A DNA stretch of 64,000 nucleotides from Clostridium sp. HBUAS56010 (GTDB taxonomy: Bacteria; Bacillota; Clostridia; Lachnospirales; Lachnospiraceae): NCBI RefSeq assembly GCF_007115105.1, contig NZ_SULJ01000006.1, positions 498-64,497 on the forward strand, written 5' to 3'. The notes beneath the pieces are model-generated. The model did no database searches, was not told where the DNA came from, and was given only the letters and a program-made list of their open reading frames with translations. Below, in pieces: positions 37,223 to 45,892 of the stretch. The stretch's first letter is position 1. Each line of letters begins with the position of its first letter. The position numbers and the translations under genes are program-made.

Positions 37223-38413
37223 TTATTCCTGGTAATCGCCGTTCTGGCTGTTGTCCTGATACTCTACCGGGTAGTCTGATGTCTCCCCGTCACCGCCTTC
37301 CTTATAGTCACTGCCAACTTCTTCATATGGTGCACCAGGGTCCTGATACTCCAGTCCCAGTTCTTCAAAAAGTCCCAGTTCTCTTGCCTGTGTTTCGCTC
37401 TTAATGTCAATCTTAAATCCAGTCAGTCTTGCTGCAAGTCTGGCGTTCTGGCCTTCCTTACCAATCGCAAGAGATAACTGATAATCCGGTACAATCACCT
37501 GCGCTTCTTTTGATTCCTCATCCGCAACCACACAGATCACTTTTGCAGGGCTTAAGGCATTCTCAATCAGATACGCCGGATTCTCATCCCAGTTAATGAT
37601 ATCAATCTTCTCGCCTCTTAATTCATTGACAATGGAATTCACTCTGGCACCATTTAATCCGACACATGCACCCACCGGATCAACATTGGCTTCATTGGAT
37701 TTCACTGCAATCTTGGTTCTGGAACCTGCTTCTCTTGCAATCGCTTTGATCTCTACGGTTCCGTCCTTTACTTCTGCAACCTCTGATTCAAACAGACGTT
37801 TCACAAGGTCCGGATGGGTTCTGGAAACAGAAATTCTTGGTCCTTTTGGTGTATCCTTTACTTCCAAAACAAGAACCTTGATTCGTTCTGTGGCTTTAAA
37901 TACTTCGCTCTTAACCATCTCGGTTTCATTTAAAATGGCATCGACTTTTCCCAGGTTAATGCTTACATTTTTGCCTAAATATCTCTGCACAATTCCAGTA
38001 ACCACTTCTCTTTCCTGGCAATACCAGTCATTATAAAGAGATTTTCTGCCTTCTTCCCGGATCTTCTGCAAGATTACGTTCTTGGCATTCTGTGTTGCAA
38101 TTCTTCCGAACTTTTTTGAATCAATCTGGCAGCGGATCACATCGCCTAAATCATACTTGGGATCTGCCATCTTTGCATCTGCAAGGCTAATCTGCAGCAG
38201 AGGATCTTCAACTGTTTCAACCACTTCTTTTTCTGCAAAAACATGAAAATCACAGGTATCATGATTGATGGTAACCTTAACATTATCCGCTTTCCCGAAG
38301 TGATTCTTGCACGCTGTCAGGAGAGAATTCTCAATTGCTTCCAGCAGGGTTTCCTTACTGATGTTATTCTCCTTTTCCAGAATATTCAGTGCTTCTAACA
38401 GTTCCTTATTCAT
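37223..38413 (-). CDS. nusA: Transcription termination/antitermination factor NusA
   Basis: Binds RNA polymerase and modulates pausing and termination. It has the N-terminal polymerase-binding domain ([15 protein letters not shown]), an S1 domain (about 135-200), and two KH domains including [19 protein letters not shown] and [21 protein letters not shown]. The Tyr-, Glu- and Asp-rich tail after residue 350 replaces the acidic repeats of enterobacteria, as usual in Firmicutes. It has 396 residues and follows rimP. Confidence 0.97.
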   Translation of the reverse strand: MNKELLEALNILEKENNISKETLLEAIENSLLTACKNHFGKADNVKVTINHDTCDFHVFAEKEVVETVEDPLLQISLADAKMADPKYDLGDVIRCQIDSKKFGRIATQNAKNVILQKIREEGRKSLYNDWYCQEREVVTGIVQRYLGKNVSINLGKVDAILNETEMVKSEVFKATERIKVLVLEVKDTPKGPRISVSRTHPDLVKRLFESEVAEVKDGTVEIKAIAREAGSRTKIAVKSNEANVDPVGACVGLNGARVNSIVNELRGEKIDIINWDENPAYLIENALSPAKVICVVADEESKEAQVIVPDYQLSLAIGKEGQNARLAARLTGFKIDIKSETQARELGLFEELGLEYQDPGAPYEEVGSDYKEGGDGETSDYPVEYQDNSQNGDYQE

Positions 38414-38442
38414 TTTTTTATCCTCCTAATATCTCTTACTGT

Positions 38443-38910
38443 TTAGAAATCAAAGGCCAGCCGGATTAATGCGATTGCCGGACGGTCAAACACGAGTTCT
38501 GTTCCATCTTCCTGGGTGATTGTCACATGCTCTTTATTATATGATACAAGTGTACCTGTAAAATCTTTTTGCTTATTCATTGGGCTGTATAATCTGATAT
38601 CGACCTCTTGCCCAATGCTTCTGTCAAAATCTTTATCTTTTTTTAAGGGTCTTCCAAGTCCTGGAGAACTTACTTCCAAAATATAGCTGTCTTCAATAAA
38701 GTCTTTTTCATCAAGCCATTCTCCCAGACGGCGGCTGACAATCTCACAATCATCAACGGTAATTCCGCCTTCTTTGTCAATGTATGCCCGTAAATACCAG
38801 TTTCCTGCTTCCTTAACATATTCCACATCAACCAGTTCAAAGTTATTCTCTTTCATCAGAGGCATCAAAAAGCTTTCTGTCTTTGACTCATATTCTTCTC
38901 TTTTTGCCAT
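38443..38910 (-). CDS. rimP: Ribosome maturation factor RimP
   Basis: A 155-residue 30S assembly factor. FELVDVEYVKEAGNWYLRAYIDKEGGITVDDCE and ILEVSSPGLGRPLKKDKDF are the family fingerprints. The ATG at 38910 has AGGTGG 7 nt upstream. It is the first gene of the long operon running through ribF, behind a promoter and a leader hairpin. Confidence 0.95.
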   Translation of the reverse strand: MAKREEYESKTESFLMPLMKENNFELVDVEYVKEAGNWYLRAYIDKEGGITVDDCEIVSRRLGEWLDEKDFIEDSYILEVSSPGLGRPLKKDKDFDRSIGQEVDIRLYSPMNKQKDFTGTLVSYNKEHVTITQEDGTELVFDRPAIALIRLAFDF

Positions 38911-38938
38911 GATCAACCCACCTTTCCAAACAAATTGA

Positions 38939-38962
38939 AAGAGTGGACTTTCGCCCACTCTT
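38939..38962 (-). ncRNA. Leader hairpin upstream of rimP
   Basis: The transcript folds into a 10-bp stem, AAGAGUGGGC with GUCCACUCUU, closed by a GAAA tetraloop. It lies about 30 nt before the rimP ATG and about 24 nt after the predicted start site. It resembles leader elements of ribosome-biogenesis operons, perhaps a binding site for an operon product or a weak attenuator (followed by UUCAAUUUG). Confidence 0.55.
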
Positions 38963-38992
38963 CATCAGTCATACTGTCTTGTTATCCTAAAT

Positions 38993-39021
38993 AGTATAGC
39001 ACCAATTATTTCTTAATGCAA
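38993..39021 (-). promoter_or_regulatory. Sigma-A promoter of the rimP-ribF operon
   Basis: TTGCAT, 17-nt spacer, TATACT on the minus strand, inside the gap after queF. Confidence 0.7.
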
Positions 39022-39037
39022 GGGGTTTTTCTATCTT

Positions 39038-39535
39038 TTACCTGTTGTCAACTTTCTCCGGATAGAGATCGTGATTGGACAACCTGGTAAAAGCCACATT
39101 TTCCCATGGTGTTCCTGGTCTGCCGTAATTGCAGTAAGGATCAATGGAGATTCCGCCTCTTGGAGTGAATTTCCCCCATACTTCTATGTATTTGGGATTC
39201 ATCAGCTCAATTAAATCATCCATGATGATATTGACACAGTCTTCATGAAAATCCCCATGATTGCGGAAACTGAACAGATAAAGCTTTAATGATTTGCTTT
39301 CCACCATCTTTTCCCCGGGAACATAGGAAATAATGATATTTGCAAAATCAGGCTGTCCGGTCATGGGACACAGACTGGTAAATTCGGGGCAATTAAATTT
39401 GACAAAATAATCCCGGTCCGGATGTTTGTTGGAAAACGCCTCTAAAATCTCTGGTGCATAATCCATGGCATATCTGGTGTTCTGATTTCCTAAGAGAGTG
39501 ATCTCTTTTTCTTCGTTCCTGTCTCTTCCTGTCAT
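39038..39535 (-). CDS. queF: NADPH-dependent 7-cyano-7-deazaguanine reductase
   Basis: Reduces preQ0 to preQ1, the last step before insertion into tRNA. It is a 165-residue single-domain (YkvM-type) enzyme with the catalytic Cys in [14 protein letters not shown] and the [20 protein letters not shown] motif. The start ATG at 39535 overlaps the queC stop (TGATG) with AAAGGAG upstream. It is the last gene of the preQ1 operon. Confidence 0.96.
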   Translation of the reverse strand: MTGRDRNEEKEITLLGNQNTRYAMDYAPEILEAFSNKHPDRDYFVKFNCPEFTSLCPMTGQPDFANIIISYVPGEKMVESKSLKLYLFSFRNHGDFHEDCVNIIMDDLIELMNPKYIEVWGKFTPRGGISIDPYCNYGRPGTPWENVAFTRLSNHDLYPEKVDNR

Positions 39536-40230
39536 CACGCTTCTCCTTTTATGGCTGCTGCCGGATCCATGATTTCGTTCTTTTCAAATGCTGCTGCCCG
39601 GTCAATACAGGTTCCGCAGACTCCGCAAGGCTCTTCCCCGCCTTCGTAACAGCTCCAGGTCAGTTCATAGGGTACATGCAGCTCCAGTCCTTTTTTTACT
39701 ACATCGGCTTTTGTTGCCAAGACAAATGGAGCCTCCAGCCTGACCAGGTTTCCGCTTCCTATATAAACTGCCTGATTCATGGCATCCTGAAATTCACTGC
39801 TGCAATCGGGATAGGCATTGCCAGCCGCATCATCACCATGAGCGCCGTAATAAACCACGCTGCAGCCTTTTGACAGAGCAATGCTTGCTGCCGTTGATAA
39901 GAACAAGCCATTCCGGAAAGGTACATAAGTAGAAACAGGACCGGTCTGGTCTGAATCAATCTGTTCTGAATAGGATTTGTGAGGGATCTCCTTTTTAGAA
40001 TGTTCCAAAAGGGAACAGTCGCTATAGGAAAATATCTTTGACAAATCCATGGATATCCATTCCACCTGGTAATGCTCTGCTATTTTCTTTGCTGCTTCTA
40101 ATTCCTTTGTATGTTTCTGTCCATAAGATAAGGAAAGAGCACATACCTGTTCCTTTCCATATAAAGAGACAGCCATACCAAGACAGGTTGTGCTGTCAAT
40201 TCCACCGCTGAATAATACCAATGCTTTCAT
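39535..40230 (-). CDS. queC: 7-cyano-7-deazaguanine synthase
   Basis: ATP-dependent conversion of carboxy-deazaguanine to preQ0. It has the PP-loop [31 protein letters not shown], and a zinc site at the C-terminus ([15 protein letters not shown]). It has 231 residues and is cotranscribed between folE and queF. Confidence 0.97.
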   Translation of the reverse strand: MKALVLFSGGIDSTTCLGMAVSLYGKEQVCALSLSYGQKHTKELEAAKKIAEHYQVEWISMDLSKIFSYSDCSLLEHSKKEIPHKSYSEQIDSDQTGPVSTYVPFRNGLFLSTAASIALSKGCSVVYYGAHGDDAAGNAYPDCSSEFQDAMNQAVYIGSGNLVRLEAPFVLATKADVVKKGLELHVPYELTWSCYEGGEEPCGVCGTCIDRAAAFEKNEIMDPAAAIKGEA

Positions 40231-40247
40231 TTTTTTCTCCGTTTCTT

Positions 40248-40823
40248 CTATATTATATGTGCGTAAAGCTCCGGTTCTGTCTGAAATCTTCCTCTGAGGG
40301 TACGGGTATGGGTTCTGGCAGAAGAATTCCTGATCCCCCTGGCGCTCATGCAGCTATGACTCGCTTCAATGAATACCGCCACATCCGGTGAACCGGTCAC
40401 CTCTTCCATGATTTCTGCAATATCCGCACCAATTCTCTCCTGTAACTGAAGACGCTTGGATACCATATCTGCAATCCTTGCCACCTTACTGAGACCGATT
40501 ACCTTTCCTTTTGGCAGATAGGCGACGGACACCTTCATATCGTACATCAATGCCATATGGTGTTCACAATAACTGAATACCTCTATATCTTTGATGTAAA
40601 CCACATCATTACCATTCTTGCCATTGAAACTGTCCTCTTCAAATACAGAAGAAAACATCCGGGCAATATCATGATTGGTATAATTCATTCCCTCAAAGAC
40701 CTCTTCATACATGCGGGCTACCCGAAGCGGGGTATCTTTCAGTCCTTCCCGTTCCGGATCTTCTCCTAATGCCGCCAAAAGTCCTTTAACATGCTTTTTT
40801 ACCGCTTCTGTATCAATTGCCAT
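40248..40823 (-). CDS. folE: GTP cyclohydrolase I
   Basis: Opens GTP to dihydroneopterin triphosphate, the common precursor of folate and queuosine. Zinc and catalytic residues lie in [13 protein letters not shown] and [22 protein letters not shown] and [12 protein letters not shown] are conserved. It has 191 residues. Being inside the que operon, this copy is probably dedicated to preQ1 supply. Confidence 0.97.
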   Translation of the reverse strand: MAIDTEAVKKHVKGLLAALGEDPEREGLKDTPLRVARMYEEVFEGMNYTNHDIARMFSSVFEEDSFNGKNGNDVVYIKDIEVFSYCEHHMALMYDMKVSVAYLPKGKVIGLSKVARIADMVSKRLQLQERIGADIAEIMEEVTGSPDVAVFIEASHSCMSARGIRNSSARTHTRTLRGRFQTEPELYAHII

Positions 40824-40838
40824 TTCCTGCTTCCTTTC

Positions 40839-41507
40839 TTAAACACCCCTTGCTTCCGGTTCCCAGATGATCTTATGAAGCTGTAACTGCAAATTTACAC
40901 CGTTCATCCGTTTTTCTTTCATGTATTCTACGACTTCTTTCAAATCCAGTTTTCCAAATACTGTGCTGATATAAACCCGGCAGTGATCCGTCAGTCGGCG
41001 GATTCCGATGATCTCTCCGGCTTTCTCCAGATCTTTTCTGCTTCCTGCAACAAACTTCACGGTATCCTGATCTGTGAGAAGTTCAAAATTGGATAAACAC
41101 ATCTGTTGTTCCATCCCACTGTCCGGCAGTTTATAGTCCATGGTAAGGGAAGGGGCGTTGGAAATGGTTTTCACCTTGGAAATGTCCATGCTCCCATTGG
41201 TTTCAATCTCCACTGACAGACTTCTATCTCTGGATAACCGTTCCAGAAGAATGAAAATCTCCGGCTGGCAAAGAGGTTCTCCTCCAGTCAGGGTTACATT
41301 TTTATATCCGGTCTCTTTAATGGCATGATAGATCTGCTCTTCCGTCATAGCCATACTGGCTGCCGAAGATTCATTTGCCCATGCCGTATCACAGTAGCTG
41401 CAGCGTAAGTTACAGCCTTTAAACCGGACAAACACTGCCAACTGACCAGCAAAAGGTCCTTCCCCATTAATGCTTTCAAAGATTTCAACCACCTCATAAT
41501 TCGCCAT
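40839..41507 (-). CDS. queE: 7-carboxy-7-deazaguanine synthase (radical SAM)
   Basis: Radical SAM ring-contraction enzyme making CDG from carboxy-tetrahydropterin. It has the iron-sulphur motif CNLRCSYC in RFKGCNLRCSYCDTAW, and VTLTGGEPLCQ. It has 222 residues. The ATG at 41507 (MANYEVVEIF) has AGGAGG 6 nt upstream and overlaps the end of queD by 14 nt; earlier in-frame starts lie inside queD. Confidence 0.96.
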   Translation of the reverse strand: MANYEVVEIFESINGEGPFAGQLAVFVRFKGCNLRCSYCDTAWANESSAASMAMTEEQIYHAIKETGYKNVTLTGGEPLCQPEIFILLERLSRDRSLSVEIETNGSMDISKVKTISNAPSLTMDYKLPDSGMEQQMCLSNFELLTDQDTVKFVAGSRKDLEKAGEIIGIRRLTDHCRVYISTVFGKLDLKEVVEYMKEKRMNGVNLQLQLHKIIWEPEARGV

Positions 41508-41931
41508 GAGCGTCCTCCTCATAAGAAGCACAGTTATCCGGTGTTTCATAGACAGATGCCCTTGCTACCTGATATCCTTTTTCTTTCATACGTTCATAAA
41601 AATAACGGGAAAATGATTCTGCTGTGGGTCGGAAATTCACTTCAATAAAACGGAAACCGCCTTCTTTAAGAGCTTCCATGGCTGTCTGCTTTAAACTGCC
41701 CGCTTCCAGAATCAGCGCATGGTCAAAAAAGTCCGTTTCTTCTTTTATGTCCTTTTTTAACTGGGAAAAGTCTACCACCATCCCTTTTAACTGCCCTTCG
41801 GTCCTAAGCTCCCTGCTTTTAATCTCAATGACCACCCGCCACCGGTGACCATGAATATTTCTGCATTTTCCATCATAGTTTGCCAAAAAATGGGCGGAGT
41901 CAAAGCTCTGCTCCGATTTTAAATAATACAT
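41494..41931 (-). CDS. queD: 6-carboxytetrahydropterin synthase
   Basis: A 145-residue T-fold enzyme that converts dihydroneopterin triphosphate to carboxy-tetrahydropterin. Zinc ligands come from FDSAHFL and NIHGHRWRV; MVVDFSQLKK and DHALIL are also conserved. The ATG at 41931 (MYYLKSEQSF) has AAGGAA upstream; a longer reading would run back into the leader terminator. First gene of queD-queE-folE-queC-queF. Confidence 0.96.
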   Translation of the reverse strand: MYYLKSEQSFDSAHFLANYDGKCRNIHGHRWRVVIEIKSRELRTEGQLKGMVVDFSQLKKDIKEETDFFDHALILEAGSLKQTAMEALKEGGFRFIEVNFRPTAESFSRYFYERMKEKGYQVARASVYETPDNCASYEEDAHGEL

Positions 41932-41972
41932 GATTCTCTTTCCTTTCCTCAAACATGGTTTGGGGCTGACGT

Positions 41973-42004
41973 AAAAAAAAGCAGGCATCCCATTGTGCCT
42001 GCTT
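41973..42004 (-). terminator. Leader terminator of the preQ1 operon
   Basis: AAGCAGGC and GCCTGCTT form a strong stem with a 10-nt loop, followed by a run of eight T on the minus strand. It lies upstream of the queD start, so it must be a conditional terminator. Confidence 0.85.
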
Positions 42005-42065
42005 CATCTATCTTTATAGAAGATTATCAAAATAATTATGGTTATCTTTGTAAGATATATAAATT

Positions 42066-42112
42066 CAGCCCTGGTTTTGTTTATAGACAGGATGGTACAA
42101 ACGAACTGTCTT
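42066..42112 (-). promoter_or_regulatory. Candidate preQ1 class I riboswitch aptamer
   Basis: The leader RNA has a P1 stem GACAG / CUGUC enclosing UUCGUUUGUACCAUC, then an A-rich tail UAUAAACAAAACC. The loop GUUU can pair with AAAC of the tail to form the expected pseudoknot. This layout, starting about 14 nt after the predicted transcription start and followed by a terminator ahead of queD, fits a preQ1-I switch. The match to consensus is by eye. The gap of about 60 nt to the terminator is longer than usual. Confidence 0.5.
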
Positions 42113-42132
42113 TTTCTTTCATTTTCTTTGGA

Positions 42133-42162
42133 ATTATAGCACTTTTTTCAGCTTCCTGTCAA
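42133..42162 (-). promoter_or_regulatory. Sigma-A promoter of the preQ1 operon
   Basis: Perfect TTGACA, 18-nt spacer, TATAAT on the minus strand. Confidence 0.75.
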
Positions 42163-42266
42163 GCCTGTTCCTTTTTTCTTCTCCCCTGTCCGTTTCTCTT
42201 CACACTCCATGTTTGTATACATATTATAACATTATACCAGATTATTTTTAAGTATAAGGAGGACCC

Positions 42267-43031
42267 ATGAAACCAAAACTGGAAGTTCGGGGGCTGAGTT
42301 ATTCCTATCATTCTCTTGACGGTGAAACCCTGGCCCTTTCTGATATATCATTTACTGCTGATAATGGGGAATTCCTTGCAATCGTCGGACCATCCGGCTG
42401 TGGAAAATCAACTCTTCTTTCCCTGCTCAGCGGATTGCTTACCCCTGACAAAGGAGAAATCTATATCAATGGCGTTCCCCGGGCAGAATCCGGTGTAAAT
42501 ATTGGCTATATGCTGCAGAAAGATCACCTGTTTGAATGGAGAACCATTCTGGGTAATGCCCATCTGGGACTTGAAATCCAACGAAAGAAAAACAGCAATT
42601 CCATTGAAAAAGTTCAAAACATGCTTAAAACCTATGGACTTGAAAATTTTGAAAATGCAAAACCTTCTGAACTGTCAGGAGGTATGCGGCAGCGTGCCGC
42701 ACTGGTCCGTACATTAGCCTTGGAACCGGACCTTCTTTTATTAGATGAACCATTTTCCGCTCTGGATTATCAGACCCGTATATCGGTTTGTGATGACATC
42801 AGTTCAATTATAAAAAGCACACATAAAACCGCAATTCTGATCACTCATGACTTATCAGAGGCAATCAGCGTTGCAGACCGGGTGATTGTGCTTACAAAAA
42901 GACCTGGAAGATTAAAAGCGATTATTCCCATTTCCTTTGGCGAAGAAGATATCAGTCCTTTGCACCGGAGAAATATGCCGGAATTTTCAGTTTATTTTAA
43001 CCAGGTATGGAAGGAGCTGCAAAAAACATGA
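42267..43031 (+). CDS. SsuB/TauB-like ABC transporter ATPase
   Basis: A 254-residue ABC ATPase of the nitrate/sulfonate/taurine (and thiamine-precursor) importer group. It has Walker A GPSGCGKST, Q-loop GYMLQKDHLFEWRTI, signature LSGGMRQRAAL and Walker B LLLLDEPFSALDYQT. YMLQKDHLFEWRTILGNA is typical of this subfamily. AAGGAGG lies before the ATG. It forms a two-gene unit with the next permease, with no binding protein on either side, so the substrate is unknown. Confidence 0.88.
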   Translation: MKPKLEVRGLSYSYHSLDGETLALSDISFTADNGEFLAIVGPSGCGKSTLLSLLSGLLTPDKGEIYINGVPRAESGVNIGYMLQKDHLFEWRTILGNAHLGLEIQRKKNSNSIEKVQNMLKTYGLENFENAKPSELSGGMRQRAALVRTLALEPDLLLLDEPFSALDYQTRISVCDDISSIIKSTHKTAILITHDLSEAISVADRVIVLTKRPGRLKAIIPISFGEEDISPLHRRNMPEFSVYFNQVWKELQKT

Positions 43032-43822
43032 GTGAACATCCTTCATTGGCACAACAGGAATTTATAGAAAAAGAAAAGCTCCACCGTCGCAATGTGCAGA
43101 TATGGCGGAGTATGCTTTTAGTACTTTTGCTGGCTCTGTGGGAATTGTGCGCAAGACTTGGAATCATCAATGATTTTATTTTCAGTTCGCCTTCCCGCGT
43201 GACTATCTGCTTCTGGAAAATGCTGGTGGATAAAAGTATCTTTTTACACACAGGCATTACGATTATGGAAACACTGATCAGTTTTCTGCTGGTCATTACC
43301 CTTGGTCTTATGATCTCTGTTCTGCTCTGGGCAAGCCGCAGCGCTTCCGAAGTTCTGGAACCTTATCTTGTTATGTTAAACAGCCTTCCAAAATCAGCTC
43401 TGGCACCTATCCTGATTGTGTGGCTTGGAAATAATATTAAGACAATTATTGTGGCTGCTATCTCTGTGGCTGTGTTTGGATGTATTATGACAATTCATAC
43501 CGGATTTACCCAGACTGACCCGGATAAGATTAAACTGATTTACTCTCTTGGCGGGAAAAAGAAAGATGTATTGCTTAAAGTACTGCTTCCCGGCTCAGTT
43601 CCCCTGATTATCAGCAATATGAAAGTCAATATCGGACTTTGTCTGGTGGGCGTTATCATCGGAGAATTTTTAGCAGCAAATAAGGGACTGGGATATCTGA
43701 TTATCTATGGAAGCCAGGTGTTCCAGATGGACCTGGTAGTAACATCAATTGTAATCCTCTGCATCGTATCGGCAATCTTGTATCAGGGCATTTCCCTGTT
43801 GGAAAAGAATATCAGGTTTTAA
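43028..43822 (+). CDS. SsuC/TauC-like ABC transporter permease
   Basis: A 264-residue membrane protein with about six helices of the binding-protein-dependent transport superfamily. LNSLPKSALAPILIVWLGNN and the loop YSLGGKKKDVLLKVLLPGSVP are the EAA-type coupling motif of SsuC-like permeases. The ATG at 43028 overlaps the ATPase stop codon (ATGA). The binding protein must be encoded elsewhere or be shared. Confidence 0.88.
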   Translation: MSEHPSLAQQEFIEKEKLHRRNVQIWRSMLLVLLLALWELCARLGIINDFIFSSPSRVTICFWKMLVDKSIFLHTGITIMETLISFLLVITLGLMISVLLWASRSASEVLEPYLVMLNSLPKSALAPILIVWLGNNIKTIIVAAISVAVFGCIMTIHTGFTQTDPDKIKLIYSLGGKKKDVLLKVLLPGSVPLIISNMKVNIGLCLVGVIIGEFLAANKGLGYLIIYGSQVFQMDLVVTSIVILCIVSAILYQGISLLEKNIRF

Positions 43823-43880
43823 TTTCACCTGATAAAAAAGGAATAAACGATACCCCTTACCCCAAGGATTTTTTGTACAA

Positions 43881-43922
43881 AAATGACATACCTTTAAATT
43901 TTTATTTAAAGGTATGTCATTT
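43881..43922. repeat. Perfect 19-bp inverted repeat between converging genes
   Basis: AAATGACATACCTTTAAAT, four T, then its exact reverse complement. It lies about 60 nt after the permease stop and about 105 nt beyond the fucI stop. It probably acts as an A/T-rich hairpin terminator for both, although neither side has a long T-run. Confidence 0.75.
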
Positions 43923-44027
43923 CCCTTGATCAGCCCCATATGATGTATGATTTCCTGGTGCCAATCCTTTTTTTATTAACGCTTTCAAGCATAAAAGCTT
44001 TTAAATAAAATATATAAATCAAAACAC

Positions 44028-45821
44028 TTAATATAGGGGACCAAAGGTCTCGCATGCACGGTAATCAGCGGCTTCCTGATCCATCCCAAATGCATTCCAT
44101 ACGGCTGGACGGAACACTTCTTCCGGGTCCACGTTATGCATTGCCACCGGTATCCGCAGCATGGAACACAGGGTGATAATATCGGCACCTATGTGCCCGT
44201 AGCTAATTGCCCCATGGTTGGCTCCCCATTGGTTCATGACCCCATAGGCAGACCCAAACGGTCCCTGTGTGCTATTACAGCGCGGTACAAACCAGGTGCA
44301 GGGCCAGGTATAATCCGTTCGTTTCCAAAGCTGGTCGGAAACCTCCCCCGGAAGCTTAATGGTCCATCCTTCTGCAATCTGCACCACAGGACCAAGTCCC
44401 TTGATCAGATTCAGACGAATCATGGTAACAGGCATGGAAGTATCGGTGAGAAATCTGGAAGAATATCCTCCTCCTCTGAAGTATCCGTTGTCCGCCGGGC
44501 ACCACTGGGTTGCTTTAAGCATTGCCTCCTGATCCTCTTCTGTCACATCCCACCACGGTTTCATAACGGAATTTCCCTGTTTGTCCAAAGATGCCCCGCT
44601 GGCATCCAGACAGGCTGCACCGGAATTGATCAGATGAATAAAACCGCCGGCCTTTTTTGCTTCTCCGGTAAGCTCATAACCGGTTGCCTTTTTGACCGCA
44701 TCTTCTGACCAGAAGGTTCTGACATCCGCAAATAACTGTGCCCGGTTTGTTAACAGCTTCATGATCAGCATACTGATGCCGTTTAGCACGTCATTTTCCG
44801 TTGCCACTATGTAAGGTTCCCGTTTTCCGTTCCAGTCAAAGGAGGTATTGCACAGTGCTTCGGCAAAATCAGCATTGGGATAATGGTCGGTCCACTGCCT
44901 CTGCCCTTGAAACCCGGAAGCAATGGCATTATGACCCATGGCTTCTTCCGGGAAGCTCTGCTTTAACTGTTCATTGCCATTCATCAGATCCTTAATAATC
45001 AGCATCATTTTGACCGTGAATTTCCAGTCCTCATCCTTTTGACTGCGGCTCTTTTGAATATGGGGTGGATTCTTGTCAAACCCTTCTGTGATTCGGCTGC
45101 TGACCCATTCCATGGCGGTCTCATATTCCTGTTTATCATAGATTTCTTCCTCGATCCGGCGTAAAACCTCCACTTCGTCTACAGACTCCAGCCGCATTCC
45201 CAGATAATCCTCCAGAAAATCACAGTCCACAATGGAACCTCCGATTCCCATACAGACAGCCCCTATCTGAAGATAACTTTTTCCCTTCATGGTTGCCACA
45301 GCAACGGCTGCACGGGCAAATCGTAACAGCTTTTCTTTTACTTCCTCCGGGATGTTCTTATCGTCTGCTTCCTGAATGTCATAGCCATAGATTCCAAAGG
45401 CGGGCAGACCTTTCTGAGCGTGAGTAGCCAGCACGCTTGCCAGATAAACAGCTCCCGGCCTTTCCGTTCCGTTAAATCCCCACACCGCTTTTAAGGTGTC
45501 TTTTTCCATATCCATGGTCTCCGCCCCATAGCACCAGCAAGGAGTTACGGTCAGCGTAATTCTGACTCCCCCACGGCGGAACTGTTCCGCACAGGCCGCG
45601 GCCTCCCGCACACCCCCAATGGTAGTATCTGCTATGATTACGGATACTTTTTCTCCATTGGCATAGAACAAATTCTCTTCCAGAAGATTTTTTGCAGCCA
45701 ATGCCATTCCCATGGTCTGTTCTTCCAGGGAACCTCTCACATCCAAGGGACCTCTTCTGCCATCAATGACCGGACGAATGCCGATGACCGGATAGGTTTC
45801 CATATATCGGTTTTCTGCCAT
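44028..45821 (-). CDS. fucI: L-fucose isomerase
   Basis: Converts L-fucose to L-fuculose, and often D-arabinose to D-ribulose. Conserved blocks run throughout its 597 residues: [54 protein letters not shown], the metal-site region [30 protein letters not shown] and NWGANH-like [18 protein letters not shown]. It is the last gene of the glycan cluster, 71 nt after the GH106-like gene. Fuculokinase and fuculose-phosphate aldolase are not in the window. Confidence 0.95.
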   Translation of the reverse strand: MAENRYMETYPVIGIRPVIDGRRGPLDVRGSLEEQTMGMALAAKNLLEENLFYANGEKVSVIIADTTIGGVREAAACAEQFRRGGVRITLTVTPCWCYGAETMDMEKDTLKAVWGFNGTERPGAVYLASVLATHAQKGLPAFGIYGYDIQEADDKNIPEEVKEKLLRFARAAVAVATMKGKSYLQIGAVCMGIGGSIVDCDFLEDYLGMRLESVDEVEVLRRIEEEIYDKQEYETAMEWVSSRITEGFDKNPPHIQKSRSQKDEDWKFTVKMMLIIKDLMNGNEQLKQSFPEEAMGHNAIASGFQGQRQWTDHYPNADFAEALCNTSFDWNGKREPYIVATENDVLNGISMLIMKLLTNRAQLFADVRTFWSEDAVKKATGYELTGEAKKAGGFIHLINSGAACLDASGASLDKQGNSVMKPWWDVTEEDQEAMLKATQWCPADNGYFRGGGYSSRFLTDTSMPVTMIRLNLIKGLGPVVQIAEGWTIKLPGEVSDQLWKRTDYTWPCTWFVPRCNSTQGPFGSAYGVMNQWGANHGAISYGHIGADIITLCSMLRIPVAMHNVDPEEVFRPAVWNAFGMDQEAADYRACETFGPLY

Positions 45822-45892
45822 TTCAATTCTTCCCTTCTCGTTTTCTTTTTGCTAACTTATTTATTTACTTTTTTTGCTTATGATTCAAATAA

